Shown: piece by piece, positions 36,131 through 44,537 of the stretch
Numbering within the stretch: the stretch's first letter is position 1
Layout: each line of letters begins with the position of its first letter
Source of the DNA: Candidatus Planktophila lacus
GTDB taxonomy: Bacteria > Actinomycetota > Actinomycetes > Nanopelagicales > Nanopelagicaceae
Direction of reading: 5' to 3'
DNA length: 64,000 nucleotides
NCBI RefSeq assembly: GCF_002287925.1
Contig: NZ_CP016769.1
Span: 1,054,001 to 1,118,000 of the forward strand
Position numbers and translations under genes: made by a program
The notes under the pieces: generated by a model
What the model was told of the DNA's origin: nothing
The model's database searches: none
The model's input: the letters and a program-made list of their open reading frames with translations, nothing else

Positions 36131-36997
36131 TTAAAGTTTGACTCCGGCAAATATGTCGCGCTCTCTACCATTTTCATCAAATGGCTCTGCTTTATCACCG
36201 CGAACCAAGGTGTAATACTCGTCGCCCCAGACTTGAAGCCCTAAATTATTTGATAGCGCAAAGAAAGGGCCATCGGTAGAAATTTGAGTTACATGGGCCT
36301 TCATCGCCGCCATTTTTTTCTCTACTTGTGAATTACCGTCGATTAGCGTTGTTACAAAGTGATCATCTTTTGCAAAGGGGAGATCATCAACGCTCTCGGC
36401 TCCGAAGAAATCTGAGCCAAGCTCTTTCATCTTTGCCATGCTTTCGGCGATTACCGATTTTGGCATTGTGTTCCAATAAATCTTTTGAATCTGCCAAATC
36501 GATTCATCCGCCGCCAACATCGCAATCCGGTGAGCCTGTATGTGATCGGGGTGGCCATATCCCCCAATTTCATCGTAGGTAATCAAGACATGTGGCTTAA
36601 CTTCATCAATTACCGATACGAGATATTGCGTTGCTTCTGCGAGATCTGCCTGCCAGAAAACATCTGGGCGGTTATTTGGATCCGTACCCATCATTCCGCT
36701 ATCTCGGTAAACCTTCTTACCTTCAGCTAAGAAACGGTGATCGGTTATGCCCAACTCGTTCATTGCATCGGCAAGTTCAGTAATTCGGTGCTCGCCTAAC
36801 TTATCTGTGGCGCCACTTGCTAGATGTGTTAGTTCTGGAACAAGAATGTCGCCTTCTTCACCGCGCGTGCAGGTCACGAGCGTTACAGATGCGCCAAGCT
36901 CTGCATAAAGTGCCATAGTCGCGCCATTGTTTATCGTCTCGTCATCGGGATGTGCGTGAACAAGTAGCACGCGATAACCCGAATAAGACTTTGTCAT
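36131..36997 (-). CDS. mshB: N-acetyl-glucosaminyl-inositol deacetylase
   Basis: A 288 aa zinc deacetylase of the PIG-L/LmbE fold, second committed step of mycothiol synthesis. The zinc/catalytic motif HAHPDDET is at about 14-21, then TCTRGEEGDIL and the third zinc His in GGYGHPDHIQAHR. The other msh genes are not in the window. Mycothiol is the main actinobacterial thiol and can serve methionine sulfoxide reductases. It follows moeZ by 12 nt. Confidence 0.93.
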   Translation of the reverse strand: MTKSYSGYRVLLVHAHPDDETINNGATMALYAELGASVTLVTCTRGEEGDILVPELTHLASGATDKLGEHRITELADAMNELGITDHRFLAEGKKVYRDSGMMGTDPNNRPDVFWQADLAEATQYLVSVIDEVKPHVLITYDEIGGYGHPDHIQAHRIAMLAADESIWQIQKIYWNTMPKSVIAESMAKMKELGSDFFGAESVDDLPFAKDDHFVTTLIDGNSQVEKKMAAMKAHVTQISTDGPFFALSNNLGLQVWGDEYYTLVRGDKAEPFDENGRERDIFAGVKL

Positions 36998-37009
36998 TAA
37001 CGCTGCTCT

Positions 37010-38206
37010 TTAATAAACCGGCAGAGAGGTATCGATTTGCTTGGCCCAAGCGATGACTCCACCAGAAACATGCGAAGCGCCTGAAAAACCTGCTCCTTTA
37101 AGGATGGCAAGACATTCAGCCGAACGTACCCCACTCTTGCAGTGCAAAATAATTGGTTTATCTTGCGGAAGATCTGCCAGAACGGTTCCGTCTAAAAATC
37201 CTTGTTTAGGTAGCAGATGCGAACCTGGGATACGAACAATTTCAAACTCGCTTGGCTCGCGCACATCAATAAGATAGAAATCTTCTTTATTATCCATCTT
37301 AGATTTGAGTTCGCCTACAGAAATTGTTGAGTCTTTAACTGCAACTTCTGCAGCATCTGACAGAGTTCCACAGAATGCTTCATAATCAGGGAGAAGCTCA
37401 GTCTGAGTTGGATTGTCACCGCACAATGGACACTTCGGATCTTTGCGAATCTTTACTTTGCGGAATGACATTTCAAGTGCGTCATAGACCATGAGTGAGC
37501 CAACCATCGGTTCGCCAACACCAGTAATAACCTTTATTGCTTCAGTGGTTTGAATAGATCCAATGGTTGCGCAGAGAACTCCTAGTACGCCACCTTCGGC
37601 ACAACTTGGCACCATTCCAGGAGGTGGAGGTTCTGGGTATAGACAGCGGTAGCAAGGTCCGTATTCGGCCCAGAAAACGCTCGCTTGTCCATCAAAGCGA
37701 TAGATCGAGCCCCAGACATAAGGTTTCTTTAACAAAACGCAGGCATCATTTACGAGATAGCGCGTTGCAAAGTTATCTGTTCCATCAACAATGATGTCGT
37801 ACTGCGCAAAAATTTCCTTCACATTTGTAACATCAAGTCGAACTTCATGAGTAATCACATTTACATAAGGATTAATCTCTGAGATTTTCTCTTTCGCAGA
37901 TTGCGCTTTGCTCTTTCCAATATCGGATTGACCGTGAATTATCTGGCGCTGCAGATTAGATTCATCGACGGTATCGAATTCAACTATTCCGAGAGTTCCG
38001 ATTCCGGCTGCAGCTAGGTACATCAGCGCTGGCGAACCAAGTCCTCCTGCGCCTACGCAAAGAACCTTTGCATTCATCAGCCGTTGCTGACCCGTCATAG
38101 CAACATCAGGAATAATTAGATGCCGGCTATAGCGGCGAACTTCATCAACAGTTAGCGCAGGGCCGGGTGAAACTAACGCTGGTATTGAATCGCGCTGTGA
38201 AGTCAT
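37010..38206 (-). CDS. moeZ: Adenylyltransferase/sulfurtransferase MoeZ
   Basis: A 398 aa E1-like protein fused to rhodanese. The adenylation domain has the ATP loop VGAGGLGSPALMYLAAAGIG, DGTDNFATRY, and zinc cysteines in CYRCLYP and CPLCG. The C-terminal rhodanese (about 295-398) carries its active Cys in LHCKSGVRSAE. MoeZ activates ubiquitin-like sulfur carriers (CysO, MoaD, ThiS). Matches Rv3206c and, as there, lies divergent from the TetR-DUF3107-helicase cluster. Confidence 0.95.
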   Translation of the reverse strand: MTSQRDSIPALVSPGPALTVDEVRRYSRHLIIPDVAMTGQQRLMNAKVLCVGAGGLGSPALMYLAAAGIGTLGIVEFDTVDESNLQRQIIHGQSDIGKSKAQSAKEKISEINPYVNVITHEVRLDVTNVKEIFAQYDIIVDGTDNFATRYLVNDACVLLKKPYVWGSIYRFDGQASVFWAEYGPCYRCLYPEPPPPGMVPSCAEGGVLGVLCATIGSIQTTEAIKVITGVGEPMVGSLMVYDALEMSFRKVKIRKDPKCPLCGDNPTQTELLPDYEAFCGTLSDAAEVAVKDSTISVGELKSKMDNKEDFYLIDVREPSEFEIVRIPGSHLLPKQGFLDGTVLADLPQDKPIILHCKSGVRSAECLAILKGAGFSGASHVSGGVIAWAKQIDTSLPVY

Positions 38207-38313
38207 GGTTCGTATTCTGCCGTAGCCATCGGCTGAGTGCCAATTCGATAACTTTCTTGCTGCAAACGACTCTCAACTGCATATCTCTCTTTCGCATTTG
38301 CCAGTATTGCCTC

Positions 38314-38319
38314 TACGAT
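38314..38319 (+). promoter_or_regulatory. Putative leaderless -10 of the TetR gene
   Basis: TACGAT, 7 nt upstream of the ATG at 38327; no Shine-Dalgarno. Confidence 0.5.
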
Positions 38320-38326
38320 ATGCGCA

Positions 38327-38956
38327 ATGACTACTGTTGATCTAAATTCAAAAGGCGACAAAGCCCGCTTGCCACGCGATGAGCGTCGTGCAATTCTCTT
38401 AAACGCGGCGCTAGAAGTATTCACTGCAGCTGGCTACCACTCCGCTGCAATGGATGAGATCGCAGATCGCGCCAATGTCAGCAAGCCGGTTCTTTATCAG
38501 CATTTTCCATCGAAATTAGATCTTTACTTAGCGGTTTTAGACCTTCACATTGACTCTCTGGTCTACGAAATTCAAAAGGCAATATCTTCAACTCCAGATA
38601 ACGCAAAGCGTGTACATGCCACAGTGGTTGCCTACTTCGAATTTATCGAAAATGAGGGTGAAGCATTCCGCCTCTTGTTCGAAAGCGATATGAGCGTTGA
38701 ACCACAAGTTCGTGAGCGTTTAAATCGCATGACCTACGATTGTGCAGCTGCAGTAAGCGCTGTAATTTCAAATGACACTGGACTTCCTAAAGATGTCGCA
38801 ATGCTCCTTGGCGTAGGTTTAATTGGCTATGTTCAAGTAGCTGCTCGCCACTGGTTAGAACGTGACGGCAAATTAACTAGACAACAGGCCGTTGAACTCG
38901 TTGAGAATTTGATGTGGCGCGGAATTTCAGGATTCCCGCTCTCTGGCGGCAATTAA
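38327..38956 (+). CDS. TetR-family transcriptional regulator
   Basis: A 209 aa repressor-type regulator. N-terminal HTH: RRAILLNAALEVFTAAGYHSAAMDEIADRANVSKPVLYQHFPSKLDLYLAVL. The C-terminal ligand domain has YFEFIENEGEAFRLLFESDM, as in Rv3208, whose place in the order moeZ / TetR / DUF3107 / DEAD helicase it also shares. The ligand is not evident. It probably starts a TetR-DUF3107-helicase transcript and may autoregulate through the 120-base divergent gap. Confidence 0.9.
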   Translation: MTTVDLNSKGDKARLPRDERRAILLNAALEVFTAAGYHSAAMDEIADRANVSKPVLYQHFPSKLDLYLAVLDLHIDSLVYEIQKAISSTPDNAKRVHATVVAYFEFIENEGEAFRLLFESDMSVEPQVRERLNRMTYDCAAAVSAVISNDTGLPKDVAMLLGVGLIGYVQVAARHWLERDGKLTRQQAVELVENLMWRGISGFPLSGGN

Positions 38957-39007
38957 CTAACCTTTTATCGCTTAATTCCTGGCAGATCTCACTGATCGTT
39001 TTGCCGA

Positions 39008-39013
39008 TAGGAT
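39008..39013 (+). promoter_or_regulatory. Putative leaderless -10 of DUF3107 gene
   Basis: TAGGAT, 6 nt before the ATG at 39020. AGGA within it could instead act as a Shine-Dalgarno for the same ATG; both readings favour 39020 over the ATG at 39014. Confidence 0.4.
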
Positions 39014-39019
39014 ATGGAC

Positions 39020-39277
39020 ATGAGTACAAAGAAGAGTGATTCAGGCGCAGCAACCCAAGTGCGCATCTCCGTAGCAAATATTGCAACAGATCTTGTCTTT
39101 GAGACTAACTCCTCTGTTGCTGAGGTAAAGAGTGCTGTCGCTGCAGCACTGGCAGGCGGCACCGCCTTAAATCTCCAAGATTCACGTGGCCACGAGATCA
39201 TCGTTGCTGGCGACAAGATCGGCTTCGTCGATGTCGGCGTAGCAACTGATCGTCGCGTTGGTTTCGGCGCTCTCTAA
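39020..39277 (+). CDS. DUF3107 family protein
   Basis: An 85 aa actinobacterial protein (Rv3208A/TB9.4 family). The core VRISVANIATDLVFETNSSVAEVKSAVAAALAGG and the terminal VGFGAL are conserved. Function unknown; it almost always sits between the TetR gene and the RhlE-type helicase, as here. The start at 39020 is preferred to 39014 on spacing of the upstream AGGA/TAGGAT. Confidence 0.88.
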   Translation: MSTKKSDSGAATQVRISVANIATDLVFETNSSVAEVKSAVAAALAGGTALNLQDSRGHEIIVAGDKIGFVDVGVATDRRVGFGAL

Positions 39278-39278
39278 G

Positions 39279-40628
39279 GTGTCTATAACTTTTGCCGATC
39301 TCCCGCTGCGTCCTGAGACTCAAGCGGCTCTTGCTGAACATGGTTTCAAATCGCCCTTTCCAATTCAAGAGATGGTTCTACCAATCGCACTCGGCGATGG
39401 TGATGTAATCGGTCAAGCAAAGACTGGCACTGGCAAGACGTTGGCTTTTGGTATTCCCCTTATCGAACGAGTAATCGCACCGCTGGATAAAGAGTGGGAT
39501 GCACTTGTTGCAAAGGGGCTGCCCCAGGTTCTTGTTGTTGTTCCAACGCGCGAACTTTGTGTGCAAGTAACAAAAGATATTGAAGAGTTAACCGGTAACC
39601 GCGGAATCCGCACCTTAGCTGTTTACGGTGGACGCGCCTTTGAACCGCAAATCGAAGCCCTTGAAAAAGGCGTAGAAATTGTGGTTGGCACACCGGGCAG
39701 ACTCTTAGATCTATATCGCCAAGGACAATTAAAGTTAAAGGAAGTCTCTCGCGTTGTTCTAGATGAAGCTGATGAAATGCTCGATCTAGGATTTCTTCCG
39801 GATGTAGAAAAAATCTTCACGAGCACTCCAAACCGCGCGCAAACAATGCTTTTTTCAGCAACAATGCCTGGAGATATCATCGCTTTGGCGCGTAGGTTTA
39901 TGAACCAACCAATTCATATTCGCACTCAAGATAATGAAGATGAGGGCGCGGTTGTCTCTCGCATCAAGCAGTATGTTCTGCGTGCACACGCCCTCGATAA
40001 GATCGAGATGTTGGCGCGAATTCTGCAAGCCGATGGCCGCGGACCAACCATCGTTTTCTGCCGTACTAAGCGCACCTGCCAGAAGACATCTGATGATTTA
40101 TCAGAACGTGGCTTCCGCGCTGCTTCAATTCATGGCGATCTTGGACAGAGCGCGCGCGAGAAAGCGCTTAACGACTTTAAGGCCGGTAAATCTGATGTTT
40201 TAGTTGCAACAGATGTAGCCGCTCGCGGAATCGACATTGATGGAATAACTCACGTAATTAACTATCAATGCCCGGAAGATGAAAAAACTTACGTGCACCG
40301 TATCGGCCGCACTGCTCGTGCTGGTGCAGATGGAATCTCCGTAACTTTTGTTGACTGGGATGATTTAGCGCGCTGGAAGATGATTGATACTGCGCTAACT
40401 CTGGGCCTAGGTGAACCTGAAGAGACGTACTCATCATCAGAGCACCTATATGAAATGTTAAATATTCCAGCAGGTTCTACCGGTCGAATGGTGAAAGCTA
40501 AGCCAGTAAGTGAAGCTCCAAGCAAAGAGCCAGCAAAGTCCTCTCCAACTAAAGACAAGTCGGCAAAAGAGAAGAACGAAGACCGTACCGCTCGGGTACG
40601 AACCCGCACCAAGAAATTTACTTCTTAA
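39279..40628 (+). CDS. DEAD-box RNA helicase, RhlE-like
   Basis: About 449 aa starting at the GTG that follows the DUF3107 stop by one base (TAAGGTG); an in-frame TTG further up would lie inside that gene. All helicase motifs are present: TFADLPL, PIQEM (Q motif), AKTGTGKT (I), PTREL (Ia), TPGR (Ib), DEAD (II), SAT (III), VFCRTK (IV), ATDVAARGID (V) and HRIGRTARA (VI). A Lys/Ser-rich basic tail follows (about 405-449). Likely unwinds RNA in ribosome assembly or mRNA decay; corresponds to Rv3211. Confidence 0.92.
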   Translation: MSITFADLPLRPETQAALAEHGFKSPFPIQEMVLPIALGDGDVIGQAKTGTGKTLAFGIPLIERVIAPLDKEWDALVAKGLPQVLVVVPTRELCVQVTKDIEELTGNRGIRTLAVYGGRAFEPQIEALEKGVEIVVGTPGRLLDLYRQGQLKLKEVSRVVLDEADEMLDLGFLPDVEKIFTSTPNRAQTMLFSATMPGDIIALARRFMNQPIHIRTQDNEDEGAVVSRIKQYVLRAHALDKIEMLARILQADGRGPTIVFCRTKRTCQKTSDDLSERGFRAASIHGDLGQSAREKALNDFKAGKSDVLVATDVAARGIDIDGITHVINYQCPEDEKTYVHRIGRTARAGADGISVTFVDWDDLARWKMIDTALTLGLGEPEETYSSSEHLYEMLNIPAGSTGRMVKAKPVSEAPSKEPAKSSPTKDKSAKEKNEDRTARVRTRTKKFTS

Positions 40629-41297
40629 CTACTCAAGCCCTAACTTTTCCAGTATTGAGTAGCCAACGTTTCTAAAGCTTTCTGCACTTTCACTCGCCTT
40701 GTCATGAGTCAAAATTGAAAGCTTGGTTGCGGCAGCTGCCTCTAACTCAGTTGATTCAAGGAGCGGCTCATCAATTAGCTCTGCCGGAGCGATTAGTGTG
40801 TTTTCACCGATCGCTAGAGCCTTAACCTCAACGCCTGCTGAAATAGATTTAATCTGTAAATAGCCCCTCAGGGAATGCAGGTTATTTCTAACTGGCACTA
40901 CGACTAGTTGAGAAATGGAAAGCGCCATAGATAAAGGCTGAGATAAAGATCCTGGCAGATCCAAGATGACTACGTCATAACTCTTGGGCAGATCAGATAT
41001 GACATTTAAAAGTGCTTCTACCGAGAAATTAGCAACGAGTCGTGAGTCAGCAGGAATGAAATCAAATCTCTCTGAAGTTGTTACCAGGTTGGAATCAGTT
41101 ACCTTGCTGCCGTTGAGGAAATCTGCGATTGAGGTGCGCGGATTCTCAAAACCCAGACGAAAAGTTAGCGCCCCAGCGGGATCTAGATCAATCAATAAAG
41201 TCTTCTTACCGAACTCGGTAAATGCGACTGCCAGACAGTGCGCCAGAGTTGTCTTGCCTACGCCGCCTGCAGAGTTGGCTAGTGAAACGATCTTCAT
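40629..41297 (-). CDS. ParA/Soj-like ATPase
   Basis: A 222 aa P-loop ATPase with an intact deviant Walker A (NSAGGVGKTTLAHCLA, residues 8-23), Walker A' LLIDLDPAGALTFRLG and Walker B VVILDLPGS. It is short and has no ParB partner beside it, so it is not the chromosome-segregation ParA; it corresponds in position to Rv3213c. It converges on the helicase with no spacer. Coupled to the DUF2236 gene by TAATG. Function unknown, possibly localisation of a cargo protein. Confidence 0.85.
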   Translation of the reverse strand: MKIVSLANSAGGVGKTTLAHCLAVAFTEFGKKTLLIDLDPAGALTFRLGFENPRTSIADFLNGSKVTDSNLVTTSERFDFIPADSRLVANFSVEALLNVISDLPKSYDVVILDLPGSLSQPLSMALSISQLVVVPVRNNLHSLRGYLQIKSISAGVEVKALAIGENTLIAPAELIDEPLLESTELEAAAATKLSILTHDKASESAESFRNVGYSILEKLGLE

Positions 41298-42103
41298 TAG
41301 GCGGCCACAGATTTCCAGCGAATCACTGCCTGCTTGTAAACAGGTGGAGCGAGTAAAACTTCAGGAATTACTCCGAAGGTTGAACGAACTGCCTTAAGTG
41401 AAATATCGGTAATCAAATTCTGACCAGGTATCTGCGGAGTTCCATAAAGCTTGCGCGCCCATTGCGGAAGAGAACTTGCCGCAAGAAGTGCAAGCGAAGC
41501 CCAGGCAGGAGCTGCAGGGGTGGCAAATCTAACTGCGCTTGGCATTGGTGGAATGGTTAGAAATAGCGCTGCTCTCTTTGCATCATCAGATGCGCGCAGT
41601 TCTGGAGCAATATTCTGAAAGTAGCTCTGCATCTCTGACGCATTAGCCGGAACATCGGCAGTTGGAACTCCAACTAACTCTGCGAATAAGACCATCTCAG
41701 ATACATATTGATCCGCCTGCAGATCGCTAATCGTCATTCCCGAGCGGCGAGCGATATCAAGGAATGAATCGACCATCGACATATGCACCCAGAGAAGCAG
41801 ATGAGGATCATCCAAACTAAGAGAAGTGTGAATTTTTCGCACTCGCGCGGCAAGTGCTTGCGCCTGACTTCTTTCTCCAAAGGTAATTGTTGAAACATAG
41901 TCACCAGTGCGTTGTAAGCGGCCCCACGCATCTTCGCGAAAGTTTGAATTCTTTGCCACGCCATCCATGGCAATCGGATGAAGTGCTTGCTGTAGAAGGG
42001 CGCGTATTCCACCGACTGCCATCGCGGGATCTGAATGAATCTTCCAGGCCATTGTTTCGGGTGAGAAGAGTCCGCGGGGATCTTCAAGTATTTGCGTTGT
42101 CAT
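41297..42103 (-). CDS. DUF2236/MpaB-type oxygenase-like protein
   Basis: A 268 aa protein of the MpaB/Lcp-related family, members of which bind heme b. Characteristic blocks are WKIHSDPAMAVGGIRALLQQALHPIAMDGVAKNSNFREDAWGRLQRT, TITFG and DDPHLLLWVHMSMVDSF, whose histidines are candidate heme or active-site ligands. Whether it is an oxygenase is unproven for this subgroup. Its stop overlaps the ParA-like start (TAATG), and it follows marC by 16 nt. Confidence 0.8.
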   Translation of the reverse strand: MTTQILEDPRGLFSPETMAWKIHSDPAMAVGGIRALLQQALHPIAMDGVAKNSNFREDAWGRLQRTGDYVSTITFGERSQAQALAARVRKIHTSLSLDDPHLLLWVHMSMVDSFLDIARRSGMTISDLQADQYVSEMVLFAELVGVPTADVPANASEMQSYFQNIAPELRASDDAKRAALFLTIPPMPSAVRFATPAAPAWASLALLAASSLPQWARKLYGTPQIPGQNLITDISLKAVRSTFGVIPEVLLAPPVYKQAVIRWKSVAA

Positions 42104-42119
42104 AAATTATCTTTGCTCG

Positions 42120-42737
42120 CTACTGCGCGGTGAAGGCTTTGATCGCATCAACCAACATCTGAACGGCAATAGCGGCAAGTAGCAAGCCGGCGATGCGCGC
42201 TAACAAAGTGACTCCAGAATCTTTAATGATTCCGAGGATTGTTGTCGAAGCCATAAGTGAAATAGCAATCACAACGTGTACTGCAACTACTGCTGCAATT
42301 AAGCCGAGGCTTTGCGCAGGAGTCTCGATTTGTTGGACGAAAATCATCGTTGCAACGATCGCCCCAGGGCCAGCTAATAACGGCGTACCTAGAGGTACAA
42401 GGGCAATGTTCTTATCTTTACCATCGGTCTCACCTAGATCTCTGCCGGTGAGAAGTTCTAACGCGACATAAAGAAGCAATAAACCACCAGCGGCTTGCAG
42501 AGCTTCGATGGAAACGTTCATGTATTCGAGAATGAAACGTCCAAAGATTGAGAAGAAGGCGATAACAATTAAGGAAACCAGCGCTGCTTGCCAGGCAAGT
42601 TGAATTCGCTCGCGCTTACTTTTATCAGCAACTAAGCCAAGAAAAATTGGGGTGGCACCTGGCGGATCTAAAATCACCAAGAGAGTAACGAATGCTTGAA
42701 TAGAGAAAGTTAAGGTGCTGACTTCAGCAATATTCAT
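42120..42737 (-). CDS. MarC-family integral membrane protein
   Basis: A 205 aa protein with six TM segments. The motif VTLLVILDPPGATPIFLGL near the N-terminus and PLGTPLLAGPGAIVATMIF in the middle define the MarC/NAAT family, of uncertain transport role. I start at the ATG at 42737, which gives a 4-base ATGA overlap with the PHP gene; a longer start adds a charged tail that lies inside that gene. Confidence 0.9.
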   Translation of the reverse strand: MNIAEVSTLTFSIQAFVTLLVILDPPGATPIFLGLVADKSKRERIQLAWQAALVSLIVIAFFSIFGRFILEYMNVSIEALQAAGGLLLLYVALELLTGRDLGETDGKDKNIALVPLGTPLLAGPGAIVATMIFVQQIETPAQSLGLIAAVVAVHVVIAISLMASTTILGIIKDSGVTLLARIAGLLLAAIAVQMLVDAIKAFTAQ

Positions 42738-43579
42738 GGCGTAACCACCCTTCTTTGACTTGCCAGCGACTCCAAGCGCTCCCATTGTGCAGGATCAGTG
42801 AGGTTTTCGCCTAATGAATTTAGCTTTCCTTGGCCGTGATAGTCGCTTGCCCCAGTAATTACTAGATTTAACTCGGCTGCAACTTGCCTTAACTCAGTGC
42901 GCTCACTTGAAGTGTGGTCACGATGATCGATCTCGATCCCGTGCAATCCTGCCGCAACTAAATCTGAAAAAATAGAAGTAGAAATTACATCTCCGCGCCG
43001 CGATGCCATGGGATGGGCTATTACGGCAACTCCCCCTGCTGCAACGATTGTGCGGATGGCCACTTCTGGTGTTGGCGTTGCATGGGTTACGTAATACTTT
43101 GAATCGTTTGTTAATAGTTCTGCAAAGGCTTCATCTCGCGATTTAACTACGCCATTTTTGACTAGCGCATCGGCTAAATGTGGTCTTCCTAGAGTTGCAC
43201 CTTCTGGAGTCGCTGCAATTACATCTTCCATCGTTATAGCGAATCCATCGCTACGTAGTAGTTCAACCATCTTCTTCATTCTGGGAATACGGGTATCTCG
43301 GGCGTCAGATAACATCGCTTGGATCTCAGAATTTTCTCCATCGAAGAGTAAACCGAGCATATGAACGCTAATTCCATCTTCGGTTAGCGTAGAAATTTCT
43401 GCACCAAGTGCCAGCGAAATTGGTTTTCTTGCAGCTGAAACCGCTTCTGCCCAACCTGAAGTTGTATCGTGATCGGTTAATCCAAGAACTGTGATTCCAG
43501 CAGAAAGCGCTTTGTTAACTAGCGCAAAAGGTGAATCAGTTCCATCGCTTGCGGTGGTGTGGGTATGTAAATCGATCAT
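42734..43579 (-). CDS. PHP-domain phosphoesterase
   Basis: A 281 aa metal-dependent phosphoesterase of the TrpH/RNase AM type. Motifs: DLHTHTTASDGTDSP (I), LTDHDTTSG (II), LGAEIST (III), VIAHPMA and GASDYHG (IV). Relatives hydrolyse 3',5'-nucleoside bisphosphates or trim RNA 5' ends. Coupled to EamA upstream by TAATG and to MarC downstream by ATGA. Confidence 0.88.
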   Translation of the reverse strand: MIDLHTHTTASDGTDSPFALVNKALSAGITVLGLTDHDTTSGWAEAVSAARKPISLALGAEISTLTEDGISVHMLGLLFDGENSEIQAMLSDARDTRIPRMKKMVELLRSDGFAITMEDVIAATPEGATLGRPHLADALVKNGVVKSRDEAFAELLTNDSKYYVTHATPTPEVAIRTIVAAGGVAVIAHPMASRRGDVISTSIFSDLVAAGLHGIEIDHRDHTSSERTELRQVAAELNLVITGASDYHGQGKLNSLGENLTDPAQWERLESLASQRRVVTP

Positions 43580-44490
43580 TATTCAGTCGCTACTTTATCT
43601 GCAGGGCTTGTGGGGCGCGTACGAAGAACAACAAGGGCGCAACCGAAGAGAATTAGTGCGATTCCTGGAACTACACCGAGAGGTGGACGTTGATCCATCC
43701 ACCACATTGCAAGGATCGCGCTAACTGGAACTTCAAAGAATACGATCAATGAAACGACAGCGGGTGAAACTCTCTTCAGCACCGAGTTAAACATGGTGTG
43801 GCCAAGGAACTGTGCGCCAAATATTAGTCCCAGCAGGATCCACCATTCACGCGCTTCAAAGTTAAAAATTTGATTTCCGGCGATCAGCGCCATTGGTAGC
43901 GCAGTTATGGCGCAGAAGAAATAACAGATCGCTGTATATGTTGAAGTTTCTAAAGTCTGTTGGGCCTTTGACCCAACCAACATATAAACAGCCGCTAGCG
44001 CTGCAGAGATAATCGCTGCTAAGTCACCGAGAAATGCTCTAAATGAGATTTGTAGGTCGACTCCGGAAATCAAGAGAACTCCCCCGAAGCTAACAAACAT
44101 TCCCATCCATGCGCGTGATGGAATATCTCCACCAGTTAGCTTTACAAAGAGCGCCGCAAATATTGGTTGAAGTGCAACGAGGGCAGTTCCTGCAGCAACA
44201 GTTGTCATTCGCATAGCGAGAAAGAATCCGATGAAGTGAAGTGCAAGAACGACTCCTGCAAATGTCGCCCATTTTGCACCTGTCCGATCGATGCGATGGC
44301 GTAGTGCAAATGGCGCAGTCATTAGCGATCCACCTAGATTTCTCCAGAAGATCAAGGTGAGTACTGGCATTGCGCTCATGGCAATCAATGGACCTGAAGT
44401 CCCGATGCCAATAATTCCGAGGCCTAAGCGAATTAAATCTGGACGCGCAGGAATTTGTGTGTGGTTATCACGAGATAAAGGCTGCGACAT
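43579..44490 (-). CDS. EamA-family (DMT) transporter
   Basis: A 303 aa protein with ten predicted TM helices in two five-helix repeats (PLIAMSAMPVLTLIFWRNLGG; AISAALAAVYMLVGSK; FEVPVSAILAMWWMDQRPP). Drug/metabolite exporters of this family export amino acids, metabolites or drugs; substrate not assignable. TACCTT lies 7 nt before the ATG, so it probably starts the EamA-PHP-marC-DUF2236-ParA transcript. Confidence 0.88.
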   Translation of the reverse strand: MSQPLSRDNHTQIPARPDLIRLGLGIIGIGTSGPLIAMSAMPVLTLIFWRNLGGSLMTAPFALRHRIDRTGAKWATFAGVVLALHFIGFFLAMRMTTVAAGTALVALQPIFAALFVKLTGGDIPSRAWMGMFVSFGGVLLISGVDLQISFRAFLGDLAAIISAALAAVYMLVGSKAQQTLETSTYTAICYFFCAITALPMALIAGNQIFNFEAREWWILLGLIFGAQFLGHTMFNSVLKRVSPAVVSLIVFFEVPVSAILAMWWMDQRPPLGVVPGIALILFGCALVVLRTRPTSPADKVATE

Positions 44491-44497
44491 GGAAGTA

Positions 44498-44503
44498 AAG
44501 GTA
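44498..44503 (-). promoter_or_regulatory. Putative leaderless -10 of EamA operon
   Basis: TACCTT, 7 nt upstream of the ATG at 44490, inside the 47-base divergent gap. Confidence 0.45.
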
Positions 44504-44537
44504 GCCGATACCCTTATCCAATGAAGGGAGGCCGAAA

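Noticed and set aside
38203-38330. Complement-strand reading frame ending in an ATGA overlap with the moeZ start
   Set aside because: No ATG or GTG near its beginning outside the TetR gene, no recognisable family, and it runs through the divergent promoter region; the ATGA overlap is probably coincidental.
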